Shown here: one piece after another, positions 1 through 5,294 of the stretch | How positions within the stretch are numbered: position 1 is the stretch's first letter | How the letters are laid out: the number at the start of each line of letters is the position of its first letter | Source: Pseudobdellovibrionaceae bacterium | GTDB lineage: Bacteria; Bdellovibrionota; Bdellovibrionia; Bdellovibrionales; JAMPXM01 | Length of the DNA stretch: 5,294 nucleotides | Direction: 5' to 3' | NCBI GenBank assembly: GCA_913776405.1 | Contig: CAJYOV010000544.1 | Location: forward strand, 1 to 5,294 | Position numbers and translations under genes: made by a program | Notes under the pieces: model-generated | Database searches by the model: none | What the model was told of the DNA's origin: nothing | The model's input: only the letters and a program-made list of their open reading frames with translations

Positions 1-231
1 CTTGAACCGTACGTCGGTGTCGGGACCGTGAAATCAGATGGGCGTATGAATATTTCGGGCTCATCTAGCTTCTTTAATTTCACGTCGAACCAATCGGCGA
101 AATCGTCGCCGACGTCGACTCAACTTCTCGCAGGCCTCGACGTGCGCCTTTTGCTACTAGGATTCGGCTTCGAGTACTCGAAGGTCTTCAAGACTGAAAC
201 AATGACAGCGAAGGTCTCTCTCAAGTTTTAA
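1..231 (+). CDS. Outer-membrane beta-barrel protein, C-terminal fragment
   Basis: The reading frame is open from the first base to a TAA stop, giving the last 76 residues of a longer protein whose start lies outside the window. The visible part has alternating polar and hydrophobic residues typical of membrane beta-strands: residues 3-10 (PYVGVGTV), 41-53 (QLLAGLDVRLLLL) and 54-76. It ends in a strand finishing KVSLKF, with a C-terminal phenylalanine. A terminal aromatic residue on an amphipathic last strand is the known recognition signal for the BAM insertion machinery, so outer-membrane location is a reasonable inference. The Ser/Thr/Asn-rich segment at residues 18-40 would be a surface loop or periplasmic turn. 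The specific family and any substrate cannot be told from this fragment. Confidence 0.7.
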   Translation, partial: LEPYVGVGTVKSDGRMNISGSSSFFNFTSNQSAKSSPTSTQLLAGLDVRLLLLGFGFEYSKVFKTETMTAKVSLKF

Positions 232-283
232 AGGTCGCGCTTAGACTTGTCTTTTCAGCGGCGGGTTGTTAACCCAAGCCGAC

Positions 284-1018
284 ATGCCTTACGAGTTTGA
301 ACCCATCGGATATATCGAGACGCCGTTTAAAGAACGCTTCGGCACGCCTCGGCAGCCGTCACTCGTACCTTCGAGCTGGGGCCTCTTAAAACTTCGAGCG
401 AACCTGAATCTCTATGGCTCGCTCGAAGGCCTCGAAGGCTTCTCTCATGCGTGGTTGATCTTCGTCTTTCACGAAAATGCGAACAAAGTTGTTCGCGCGA
501 AGATCCATCCACCAAGGATGGAAGGTGAAAAGATCGGGCTCTTTGCCACTCGAACACCTCACCGACCGAACCCGATCGGGCTTTCTGCCGTCAAAATCGA
601 GAAAGTTGAAACCGACCGTGTTTATTTCTCTGGCGTCGACCTCGTTGATGGCACGCCAATTCTCGATCTGAAGCCGTACTTACCGTCTTCTGACTGCTTG
701 CCACAGGCTCTGTCTGGGTGGACAGGCTCTCGTCTCGAGCGCCAGATCCAAGTCGAATTTTCAGACTCTGCACTCGCCGATCTTCGCGCTCGCACGGGTG
801 ATCAAGCCGAACGCTTTCGAGCCGCAATCAAGGAGCTCCTTGAGCTCGATCCACGCCCTGTTTTCTATCGCGGAACGGCAGAGAACCCGAACCCCTACAC
901 CGACCTGTACGGGTTTCGATTTGACGACTTGAATGTCGTTTACCGCATGGTGGGAACCCTCGCCACCGTTACGGAAATCCAAGATTGGCGCGACTTTAAA
1001 GCGGCTACAGACCGCTAG
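284..1018 (+). CDS. trmO: tRNA (N6-threonylcarbamoyladenosine-37-N6)-methyltransferase TrmO
   Basis: This 244-residue protein matches the TrmO/TsaA (YaeB) family. These enzymes use S-adenosylmethionine to methylate t6A at position 37 of ANN-decoding tRNAs, giving m6t6A. Visible family motifs, in order: PFKERFGTPRQ (14-24), FSHAWLIFVFH (53-63), PPR (76-78), FATRTPHRPNPIGLS (87-101), DLVDGTP with DLKPYLP (119-134), then the C-terminal half with LELDPRP (186-192) and DLNVVYR (215-221). Length is close to the E. coli protein (about 235), so it appears intact. The ATG start is chosen because it aligns directly with the family N-terminus; an in-frame TTG at 266 would add six residues. No clear Shine-Dalgarno precedes either. 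A small inverted repeat (GGGTT-GTT-AACCC, 263-275) lies 8 nt before the ATG. The gene starts 52 nt after the barrel-protein stop and may be read from an upstream promoter; I see no obvious promoter of its own. Confidence 0.95.
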   Translation: MPYEFEPIGYIETPFKERFGTPRQPSLVPSSWGLLKLRANLNLYGSLEGLEGFSHAWLIFVFHENANKVVRAKIHPPRMEGEKIGLFATRTPHRPNPIGLSAVKIEKVETDRVYFSGVDLVDGTPILDLKPYLPSSDCLPQALSGWTGSRLERQIQVEFSDSALADLRARTGDQAERFRAAIKELLELDPRPVFYRGTAENPNPYTDLYGFRFDDLNVVYRMVGTLATVTEIQDWRDFKAATDR

Positions 1019-1032
1019 ATTCGGTTTCAGTC

Positions 1033-1056
1033 AGACCCTTTTACCTAGAGGGTTTT
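1033..1056 (+). terminator. Possible weak terminator after trmO
   Basis: ACCCT (1035-1039) can pair with AGGGT (1049-1053) across a 9-nt loop. The stem extends to about 7 pairs if a G-U pair is allowed, and the 3' side runs into TTTT at 1053-1056. It lies 15 nt after the trmO stop. The stem is short and the loop large, so this is only a candidate. Confidence 0.3.
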
Positions 1057-1116
1057 GTCGCTTGAATTTTGGGCACCTTTGCGTTTCACTCTCCGGCATC
1101 TGAAACCAAACCGTTG

Positions 1117-1151
1117 TCGCGCTGAGAGAGCGCGATTCCTGCCAAGCAGGA
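1117..1151 (+). promoter_or_regulatory. Tandem hairpins in the oxygenase-gene leader
   Basis: Two perfect hairpins sit back to back just upstream of the oxygenase start. The first is TCGCGCT (1117-1123), a 5-nt loop and AGCGCGA (1129-1135). The second is TCCTGC (1137-1142), loop CAA and GCAGGA (1146-1151). The second is followed, 10 nt later, by the ribosome binding site CAGGAG (1161-1166). The TCCTG of hairpin 2 is also complementary to the CAGGA of that ribosome binding site, so the two pairings are mutually exclusive and could switch translation. The first hairpin has no U-tract, which argues against a simple terminator. The regulatory role is inference. Confidence 0.4.
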
Positions 1152-1161
1152 CCTAACGTTC

Positions 1162-1166
1162 AGGAG
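1162..1166 (+). promoter_or_regulatory. Ribosome binding site of the oxygenase gene
   Basis: AGGAG lies 5 nt before the ATG at 1172. It is the best Shine-Dalgarno match of the first half of the window and fixes the start of the oxygenase gene. Confidence 0.8.
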
Positions 1167-1171
1167 CCCGC

Positions 1172-2176
1172 ATGTCTCTTTCTCAAACGCCTGCGACACC
1201 GCAACTTCGCCCAAAAACTTCGACGACTTTCGAATCGACTCGTAAGGTCCCTGAGTTAAGCCTGAACTCTTACATCGAAGGCTCCGAGCAAGATCGCGCA
1301 CGTTTCATCGACGAGTTCTTCAACGGCTTGAAAGACTACGGTTTCATCGTTCTGAAAGACCACCCGATTTCAGACGCTCTCCTCAACAAAGCATACGCCC
1401 TCGTTGAAGAATTCTACTCACTGCCTGTTGAAACTAAAATTAAGTACGCTCTCAAAGATCAAGGCTTCCAGCGCGGCTACACACCGTTCGGTCAAGAGCA
1501 TGCGAAAAACGCACCCGTTAAAGATTTGAAAGAATTCTGGCACGTGGGCCGCGAACTCACGCCGGGCCACCGCTACGAAGCGTTCTACCCGAAAAACATC
1601 TGGCCAAGTGAAGTTGCCGAGTTTGAATCGACGATGTCGTTGATCTACCGTGAGCTTGATCGCGTCGGCAAAATCATGCTCGAGTCTCTAACGGGCCCGC
1701 TTGGTCTCGATAAAAACTTCTTCGCGGACCGCGTAAGCGACGGCAATTCAATTTTGCGTCTTCTTCACTACCCGCCGATTCCTGAAGGCGTTGATCCGCG
1801 CTGCATTCGTGCAGCCGCTCACGAAGACATCAACCTGATTACGATCTTGGTTAGTGCAACGACATCGGGCCTTCAACTTCTCGATCGCGACGGCACTTGG
1901 CTCGACATCGAGTCGGACCCGAACAGCTTGATCGTCGATGCCGGCGATATGCTCGCTCGGATCACGAATGACGTCATCCCTTCGACGACTCACCGAGTGG
2001 TGAACCCGGAAGGTCCAAACACGGCTCGTTACTCGATGCCGTTCTTTATGCACCCGAATCCAGATGCAATGCTCGAATGCTTGCCTTCTTGCGTCGGTGA
2101 TGGCGCGAAATACCCGCCCATCACAGCTCAAGATTTCTTGATGCAACGACTTCGTGAAATCGGTCTCCTGAAATAA
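1172..2176 (+). CDS. Isopenicillin N synthase-like Fe(II)/2-oxoglutarate-dependent oxygenase
   Basis: The 334-residue protein has the two-part layout of this family: an N-terminal DIOX_N-type region (about 27-125, including DYGFIVLKDHPIS at 55-67 and GFQRGYTPFG at 98-107) and a C-terminal double-stranded beta-helix core (about 190-295). The iron triad is visible as H217 and D219 in AAHEDINLIT and H274 in STTHRVV. The 2-oxoglutarate-binding R-x-S is R286/S288 in ARYSMPFF. It is therefore expected to be an active cytoplasmic oxygenase that couples 2-oxoglutarate decarboxylation to oxidation of a substrate; some relatives, such as IPNS itself, do not use 2-oxoglutarate. The first ~25 residues are a Ser/Thr/Pro-rich extension with no predicted fold. 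The substrate cannot be assigned: no beta-lactam, flavonoid or other biosynthetic gene is nearby. The gene is flanked by a hairpin leader and a terminator-like hairpin, so it is probably transcribed alone. Confidence 0.92.
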   Translation: MSLSQTPATPQLRPKTSTTFESTRKVPELSLNSYIEGSEQDRARFIDEFFNGLKDYGFIVLKDHPISDALLNKAYALVEEFYSLPVETKIKYALKDQGFQRGYTPFGQEHAKNAPVKDLKEFWHVGRELTPGHRYEAFYPKNIWPSEVAEFESTMSLIYRELDRVGKIMLESLTGPLGLDKNFFADRVSDGNSILRLLHYPPIPEGVDPRCIRAAAHEDINLITILVSATTSGLQLLDRDGTWLDIESDPNSLIVDAGDMLARITNDVIPSTTHRVVNPEGPNTARYSMPFFMHPNPDAMLECLPSCVGDGAKYPPITAQDFLMQRLREIGLLK

Positions 2177-2198
2177 GCGCCCTGCCCTCTGGACTTCA

Positions 2199-2240
2199 GA
2201 CTCGGATCTTTTACGATCCGAGTCCGCACCTTTCACGTTT
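2199..2240 (+). terminator. Probable intrinsic terminator after the oxygenase gene
   Basis: GACTCGGATC (2199-2208) and GATCCGAGTC (2215-2224) form a perfect 10-bp stem with a 6-nt loop (TTTTAC), starting 22 nt after the stop codon. The tail is pyrimidine-rich (CGCACCTTTCACGTTTG) but has no unbroken T-run directly at the stem base, so termination may be partial or factor-assisted. Confidence 0.6.
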
Positions 2241-2254
2241 GTTTGATCTGCACT

Positions 2255-2271
2255 TTAGGAATCTGTTAGGA
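2255..2271 (+). promoter_or_regulatory. Repeated TTAGGA; the second is the likely ribosome binding site
   Basis: TTAGGA occurs twice, at 2255-2260 and 2266-2271. The second copy is 10 nt before the GTG at 2282 but 22 nt before the next in-frame ATG at 2294, which favours the GTG start. A weak promoter reading is also possible: TTGATC (2243-2248), 18 nt, TAGGAT (2267-2272), each 4 of 6 to consensus. That would place the transcript start almost at the GTG. Confidence 0.45.
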
Positions 2272-2281
2272 TTTTCGTATC

Positions 2282-2986
2282 GTGCAAAACTCAATGTCGT
2301 ATTCAGAATCGAAATCCAACCGTTCCAAATTCGATGACATGTTCTCGAAAGAGAGCTTGTTGCGCGCGCTCGTGATTTTCATCGTCTCGATGCTCGGTTA
2401 CTTCATTCCGAATAAGTTCACGTTCTTCCAACCTCATTCGGTTGTGCTCACTTGGATCGACCACGCCATTCCGCTCATCCCGTGGACAATCTGGATTTAC
2501 GTTAGCTATTACGCCTTTATTATTGCGGCTTACTTTTTTGCGAGCGGCCATAAAGCCGAACAGCAAGTCTACGCGGGCGCGATGATGCTCTCGGCGGTCA
2601 TCGGTTGTGTGATCTTCATTTTCTTTCCGACGGAAATTCCTCGCGATCTTTATCCGTGGTTGGGTCGCTCCGACATGCACACGAAAATGCTAGACGCGAT
2701 TCGTGAGGCGGATCGACCTGTGAACTGTCTTCCGAGCATGCACGTCTGCATGACATTCATCGCTGCGGTAACTTACTCGATCACGTCGCGTCGGACGTGG
2801 GCGAAGGCTCTCGCGTGGTTCTGGTTTGTCGCCATCTGCTTCTCGACGATGTCGACCAAGCAACACTACTTCGTCGATGTCCTCGCTGGATTCGGTCTCG
2901 GTGTTAGCTGCTGTGCTCTCATGCTTCAGCGCTACCGGGTGCCTTTTGCTCAAGTCTTTTCGAGCACTTACACGTCAAACAAGTAG
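2282..2986 (+). CDS. PAP2-superfamily integral membrane phosphatase/phosphotransferase (AUR1-like)
   Basis: A 234-residue multi-pass inner-membrane protein. Hydrophobic segments lie at about 26-44, 64-87, 95-115, 153-168, 173-189 and 197-215. The PAP2 active site is recognisable: DRP (144-146), PSMH (151-154) with H154 as the likely general acid/base, and STKQHYFVD (191-199) with H195 as the expected phosphohistidine nucleophile and D199 supporting it. The PSMH plus KQHYFVDVLAG form resembles the PAP2_3 branch that contains inositol-phosphorylceramide synthase (AUR1/IPT1) more than the PSGH form of ordinary phosphatidate or undecaprenyl-pyrophosphate phosphatases. A lipid phosphate or headgroup-transfer reaction is expected; the substrate is unknown. 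The GTG start is chosen from the ribosome binding site at 2266-2271; ATG 2294 would remove four residues and no domain. A strong hairpin separates it from the oxygenase gene, so it probably has its own promoter. Confidence 0.82.
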   Translation: MQNSMSYSESKSNRSKFDDMFSKESLLRALVIFIVSMLGYFIPNKFTFFQPHSVVLTWIDHAIPLIPWTIWIYVSYYAFIIAAYFFASGHKAEQQVYAGAMMLSAVIGCVIFIFFPTEIPRDLYPWLGRSDMHTKMLDAIREADRPVNCLPSMHVCMTFIAAVTYSITSRRTWAKALAWFWFVAICFSTMSTKQHYFVDVLAGFGLGVSCCALMLQRYRVPFAQVFSSTYTSNK

Positions 2987-3054
2987 ACACGGGCCGGCCT
3001 AAAACGGCTTCGATTCTCTAAAATCGCTGTCATCTTGCATAAATAGCAGCTGAG

Positions 3055-4344
3055 ATGGCCTCGGGCTTGAAGGTTTCTCTTCATGTGAAACTTCGCCCAT
3101 CGCTGACGCCCATTCTAACTCTCGCGCTGATCTTCGTACTTACGCTCGTCGTGGCGTTTGCCGGGTCGCGCGCTCAGGCGGCACTCCGATGCGAAGACAC
3201 GTTCGTCGATCAAGTCGAACTTCAAAAACGTTTGAGTCAGAAGCTTGAGACCGATTTGGATGAAGCTCGCCACCTCGTCTTTTTGAACGACGAGGGTGAA
3301 CTCGTCATCAGCGCAGCTCCGCATCTCCTTTTGACTCTCGAAACAGCGCGCGACTACTTGAGCCTCATGGGTATCGAAACTCGCACAGTCCTGTACAGTT
3401 CGATCCCAGCACTCGAGTTCATCGCGAATCGCTCATCCGGCTGGAATCGAATGGCGGAGTCGTTGCGATCGAATTACGGCGTAAGGCTCGTCTTTTCGCC
3501 TCACATGCTCATCGCCCAAAAAGCGAATGCGGCTTGGGACTCGTCGACAAAAACGATTCTCGTTTCGCGCGAGAGCTTGCGCGTCGGTCGCGGTGAGCGA
3601 AACAACTTGGAAGAATTCGGCCACATGAAAGCGGCGCTTACAAAGGCTTCAAGCCCAAATGTGTTTAGCGGTTTTTTTGAAGTTGCGACTCCCGAACAGA
3701 GGCTTTCACCTCAAGCTCTTGATTATGTTCAAAGTATGGAACTCGACGAGGTCGTACGACTCGCCCAGAACTTCAACCATCTCGGCTTGAGTCTCGGGAA
3801 ATTGGACTCACACATCACGAGACATGAACTTGTGAACGTTGCTCGTCGCGGGCAAGAGGTTGTGTCGATCGCCCAGGCTTACGGCAAATTCAATCGCTCT
3901 GTCGCAAAGAGATTAAAGCAGAGTCTTCTTGGCTCGGGCCCCCTTCTTCTTGAAGATGGCCGCGTGGATGAGGCGCGTGCGTTCGCCGCTGCAGAAGGCG
4001 GCGTTCAAGTCTCCATCGAACAAGTCTCTCGCGAAACGCTTCGCTTCCGTCTTGAAGATGATGACCGCACGTCTGAAATCTGGGTCAAGAATTCAGATCT
4101 CTGGAGACAGCTGCTGCCTCGACTTCGTTACAACGACACGGCCGCCCATACACACTTTCAGACGGCATTCGAGCGCCTGGTCCAAGAGTGGGAATTGGAG
4201 ACCAAGCCGTCTTTGGACGCGCTTCGCACAGCAACCGACGCTATTCTTAACGGAGCGGAAAACAGGACTGCGCAAGATCTAGCAAAGATCGCATCGGTCC
4301 CTCGCACAGTTGTGGCTCCGCATTTGAGGAGACAACGCCCGTGA
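3055..4344 (+). CDS. Exported protein of unknown function, possible degenerate metallopeptidase-like fold
   Basis: I do not recognise the family with confidence. The 429-residue product has a clear Sec signal: basic residues K12/R14, a hydrophobic core at about 18-37, then SRAQA with likely cleavage after A42. The mature protein (~387 residues) is mixed alpha/beta and charged, with no second membrane segment and one cysteine (C46), so it is probably periplasmic. Residues 184-194 read NLEEFGHMKAA. This resembles an HExxH zinc-protease helix with the first His changed to Glu (E186-E187-F188-G189-H190), and a later MELDEV (228-233) sits where a third ligand Glu might lie. This is pattern inference only. 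Start choice is uncertain: ATG 3055 has a poor ribosome binding site, whereas in-frame GTG 3085 has GAAGG (3069-3073) 11 nt upstream and gives a more typical 32-residue signal peptide. The stop overlaps the next gene's start. Confidence 0.8.
   Translation: MASGLKVSLHVKLRPSLTPILTLALIFVLTLVVAFAGSRAQAALRCEDTFVDQVELQKRLSQKLETDLDEARHLVFLNDEGELVISAAPHLLLTLETARDYLSLMGIETRTVLYSSIPALEFIANRSSGWNRMAESLRSNYGVRLVFSPHMLIAQKANAAWDSSTKTILVSRESLRVGRGERNNLEEFGHMKAALTKASSPNVFSGFFEVATPEQRLSPQALDYVQSMELDEVVRLAQNFNHLGLSLGKLDSHITRHELVNVARRGQEVVSIAQAYGKFNRSVAKRLKQSLLGSGPLLLEDGRVDEARAFAAAEGGVQVSIEQVSRETLRFRLEDDDRTSEIWVKNSDLWRQLLPRLRYNDTAAHTHFQTAFERLVQEWELETKPSLDALRTATDAILNGAENRTAQDLAKIASVPRTVVAPHLRRQRP
4326..4331 (+). 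promoter_or_regulatory. Ribosome binding site inside the preceding gene
   Basis: GAGGAG lies within the last codons of the upstream exported-protein gene, 9 nt before a GTG (4341) and 12 nt before an ATG (4344). It would recruit ribosomes for the downstream gene at the TGATG overlap. Confidence 0.65.
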
Positions 4345-5042
4345 TGCACAAACCGACTTCGATGTCTTTTTCTTACTTGCTTGCGTTCGCCGCTTTTAGC
4401 TTCATCACGTTTCATGCGAAACCGGCACTCTCGTTAACGAAAGACCAGCTAGCGAAATGCGTGAAGGCCGAAGCTAAAACGCTTCGCTCTAAATCGATCC
4501 TCAACATGAACGAGATCGAAACAAAAGTTTTGAACGACTCAAGTTCCCTTCGCGCTTTTATCGAAGATAGCGCTGAGGTGAAAACACGAGACGCCAATCC
4601 GATCGCAAGAACCATGCTGAAAGAGGCCACAAGCTGTGAAGATCTCGCTGCCAAGTGGTACGAAAAACCGGAAGCCCCGCGATCGACAGCAGATCAAATC
4701 GTTGAAATCTTCGCTGAGCGAGGCGCAACGATTCGCGCTGAAGACGTCGAGCCGAAAATTTTGAAGCCGGCGCTGACCAAATTCAACGACAAGGTCGGCA
4801 AAGACTTTTCTCTTCAGAAACACCCAGGGCTCGCAACGCTTGCGGCGATTTATCTAACGCCAGAGGGCGCGATCGTCTTGCCAACATCGCCTAAGATTCC
4901 AGAGCGCGAGAAAAAAGTGGGCCAGCAGCTTCTGAAAGCCCAGTCTGCTGACGAAGCCGAACAAGTGATCGTCATCGACACCCGCAACTCACTCGCCGAC
5001 CAACTCGAATCGAAGCTCAAGCTCGCACTTAAGAGTCTTTAA
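4344..5042 (+). CDS. Small exported protein of unknown function
   Basis: No family recognised. From ATG 4344 the product has 232 residues; GTG 4341 would add one and gives slightly better ribosome-binding-site spacing, and ATG 4362 is a third in-frame option. Counting from GTG 4341, residues 10-29 form a signal-peptide hydrophobic core (SYLLAFAAFSFITF and following), with cleavage likely around PALS-LTK (residue 31). The mature part is mostly helical and lysine/glutamate rich. It has two cysteines, C40 (LAKCVKAE) and C99 (ATSCEDLA), which could form a periplasmic disulfide. Its stop-start overlap with the upstream exported protein (TGATG) indicates translational coupling and probably a shared role. 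The stop codon directly abuts the 57-nt palindrome. Confidence 0.82.
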   Translation: MHKPTSMSFSYLLAFAAFSFITFHAKPALSLTKDQLAKCVKAEAKTLRSKSILNMNEIETKVLNDSSSLRAFIEDSAEVKTRDANPIARTMLKEATSCEDLAAKWYEKPEAPRSTADQIVEIFAERGATIRAEDVEPKILKPALTKFNDKVGKDFSLQKHPGLATLAAIYLTPEGAIVLPTSPKIPEREKKVGQQLLKAQSADEAEQVIVIDTRNSLADQLESKLKLALKSL

Positions 5043-5099
5043 AAGGTGCCAGGTCCCATTCGTGGGCGCACTGCGCCCACGAATGGGACCTGGCACCTT
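5043..5099. repeat. Perfect 57-nt palindrome, REP-like intergenic element
   Basis: The 28-nt arm at 5043-5070 is exactly the reverse complement of 5072-5099, with a single C at 5071 between them. The outer part of each arm is AAGGTGCCAGGTCCC and its complement; the inner part is GTGGGCGCA and its complement. It begins at the first base after the TAA of the preceding gene and ends 22 nt before the next ATG. The short GGTGCC/GGCACC outer core resembles dispersed palindromes that are mobilised by REP-associated tyrosine (Y1) transposases in many bacteria, but no transposase gene is present here and copy number cannot be seen. On the + strand there is no T-run after the stem; on the - strand it is followed by TTTTAAAG, so terminator activity would be better in that direction. 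Confidence 0.9.
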
Positions 5100-5121
5100 C
5101 CTCGCATCTTTAGCAAGGACT

Positions 5122-5294
5122 ATGAAAACCACGATCCTTGCTACGATCCTATTGTTCGCCGCGCCCTCTTTCTCGTTGGCGCAGCAAAACGAGAGCCCGA
5201 AACCGGCGATCCGTAAAGTTGTTGGTCAGCCAATCTTCGTGGACTTCCCGGATGGTCGCGAGGCGATCGTTAAGTACACGGTTCTCGATACTCA
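5122..5294 (+). CDS. Exported protein of unknown function, N-terminal fragment
   Basis: The frame runs from ATG 5122 to the window end without a stop, giving 57 residues of a longer protein. Residues 1-20 (MKTTILATILLFAAPSFSLA) are a classic Sec signal peptide with cleavage predicted before QQNESPKP. The start of the mature part (AIRKVVGQPIFVDFPDG, 29-45) has beta-strand character, but I recognise no domain. GCAAGGA at 5113-5119 is the likely ribosome binding site, with only 2 nt between AAGGA and the ATG, which is unusually tight. Only 22 nt separate the gene from the palindrome, so it is probably cotranscribed with the exported pair upstream or has its promoter within or before the palindrome. 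Confidence 0.75.
   Translation, partial: MKTTILATILLFAAPSFSLAQQNESPKPAIRKVVGQPIFVDFPDGREAIVKYTVLDT

Noticed and set aside
263..275. Inverted repeat GGGTT-GTT-AACCC before trmO as a terminator or operator
   Set aside because: Five base pairs with a 3-nt loop and no T-run is within chance expectation; mentioned only in the trmO entry.
421..439. Tandem CTCGAAGGC repeat
   Set aside because: It encodes the LEGLEG stretch of TrmO in frame and is explained by the protein sequence.
1072..1079. GGCACCTT as a remnant of the 57-nt palindrome family
   Set aside because: Only 8 nt match one end, with no inverted partner nearby; likely chance.
1062..1090. Promoter TTGAAT-17 nt-TTCACT ahead of the oxygenase gene
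   Set aside because: Matches are 4 of 6 and 3 of 6 to the sigma-70 consensus; too weak to call.
1748..2236. 162-codon open frame on the minus strand
   Set aside because: It lies antisense to the conserved catalytic half of the oxygenase, is rich in Arg/Val/Asp in a way typical of an antisense shadow, and resembles no family.
2990..3026. Terminator between the PAP2 gene and the exported pair (GCCG/CGGC and CGATT/AATCG stems)
   Set aside because: Stems are 4-5 bp with loops of 6-8 nt and no T-run, so not supportable as a terminator. The 68-nt gap therefore shows no clear signal, and read-through from the PAP2 gene remains possible.
3929..4282. 117-codon open frame on the + strand within the exported-protein gene
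   Set aside because: It is out of frame with a well-supported longer gene, has no good ribosome binding site and shows no recognisable domain.

Overview
The window is a gene-dense, chromosomal-looking stretch from a Gram-negative bacterium. All seven coding regions I can support lie on the + strand. The Gram-negative assignment rests on an outer-membrane beta-barrel C-terminus at the left edge and on three further proteins with Sec signal peptides. Base composition looks close to 50% GC by eye (not counted), and serine codon TCG is used heavily and evenly across all the genes, so nothing looks recently acquired. The mix of a TrmO homologue, an AUR1-like PAP2 membrane protein and several exported proteins of no recognised family would fit a Bdellovibrionota-type or related 'deltaproteobacterial' genome. 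That placement is inference, not demonstrated.

Layout, left to right: (1) the last 76 codons of an outer-membrane beta-barrel protein, ending in Phe; (2) trmO/tsaA, a tRNA m6t6A37 methyltransferase; (3) a 153-nt gap with a weak terminator-like hairpin and then two tandem perfect hairpins just ahead of a good ribosome binding site; (4) an isopenicillin-N-synthase-like Fe(II)/2-oxoglutarate oxygenase with all metal and cosubstrate residues present; (5) a perfect 10-bp-stem hairpin, probably a terminator; (6) a multi-pass PAP2/AUR1-like phosphatase or phosphotransferase; (7) two exported proteins of unknown function whose stop and start codons overlap (TGATG), so they are probably translated together; (8) a perfect 57-nt palindrome (28-bp arms, 1-nt centre) directly abutting the second protein's stop codon; (9) the first 57 codons of another small exported protein, truncated by the window end.

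The first half (tRNA modification, oxygenase, PAP2 enzyme) looks like independent housekeeping or metabolic units separated by leaders and hairpins. The second half looks like an envelope or periplasmic operon of unknown role. The items most worth a second look are the long palindrome, which sits inside what must be either an operon or a promoterless gap; the hairpin leader of the oxygenase gene, which could mask its ribosome binding site; and the unknown secreted pair, whose first member carries a sequence resembling an HExxH zinc-protease motif with its first histidine replaced. I see no phage, insertion sequence, CRISPR array, tRNA or rRNA here.
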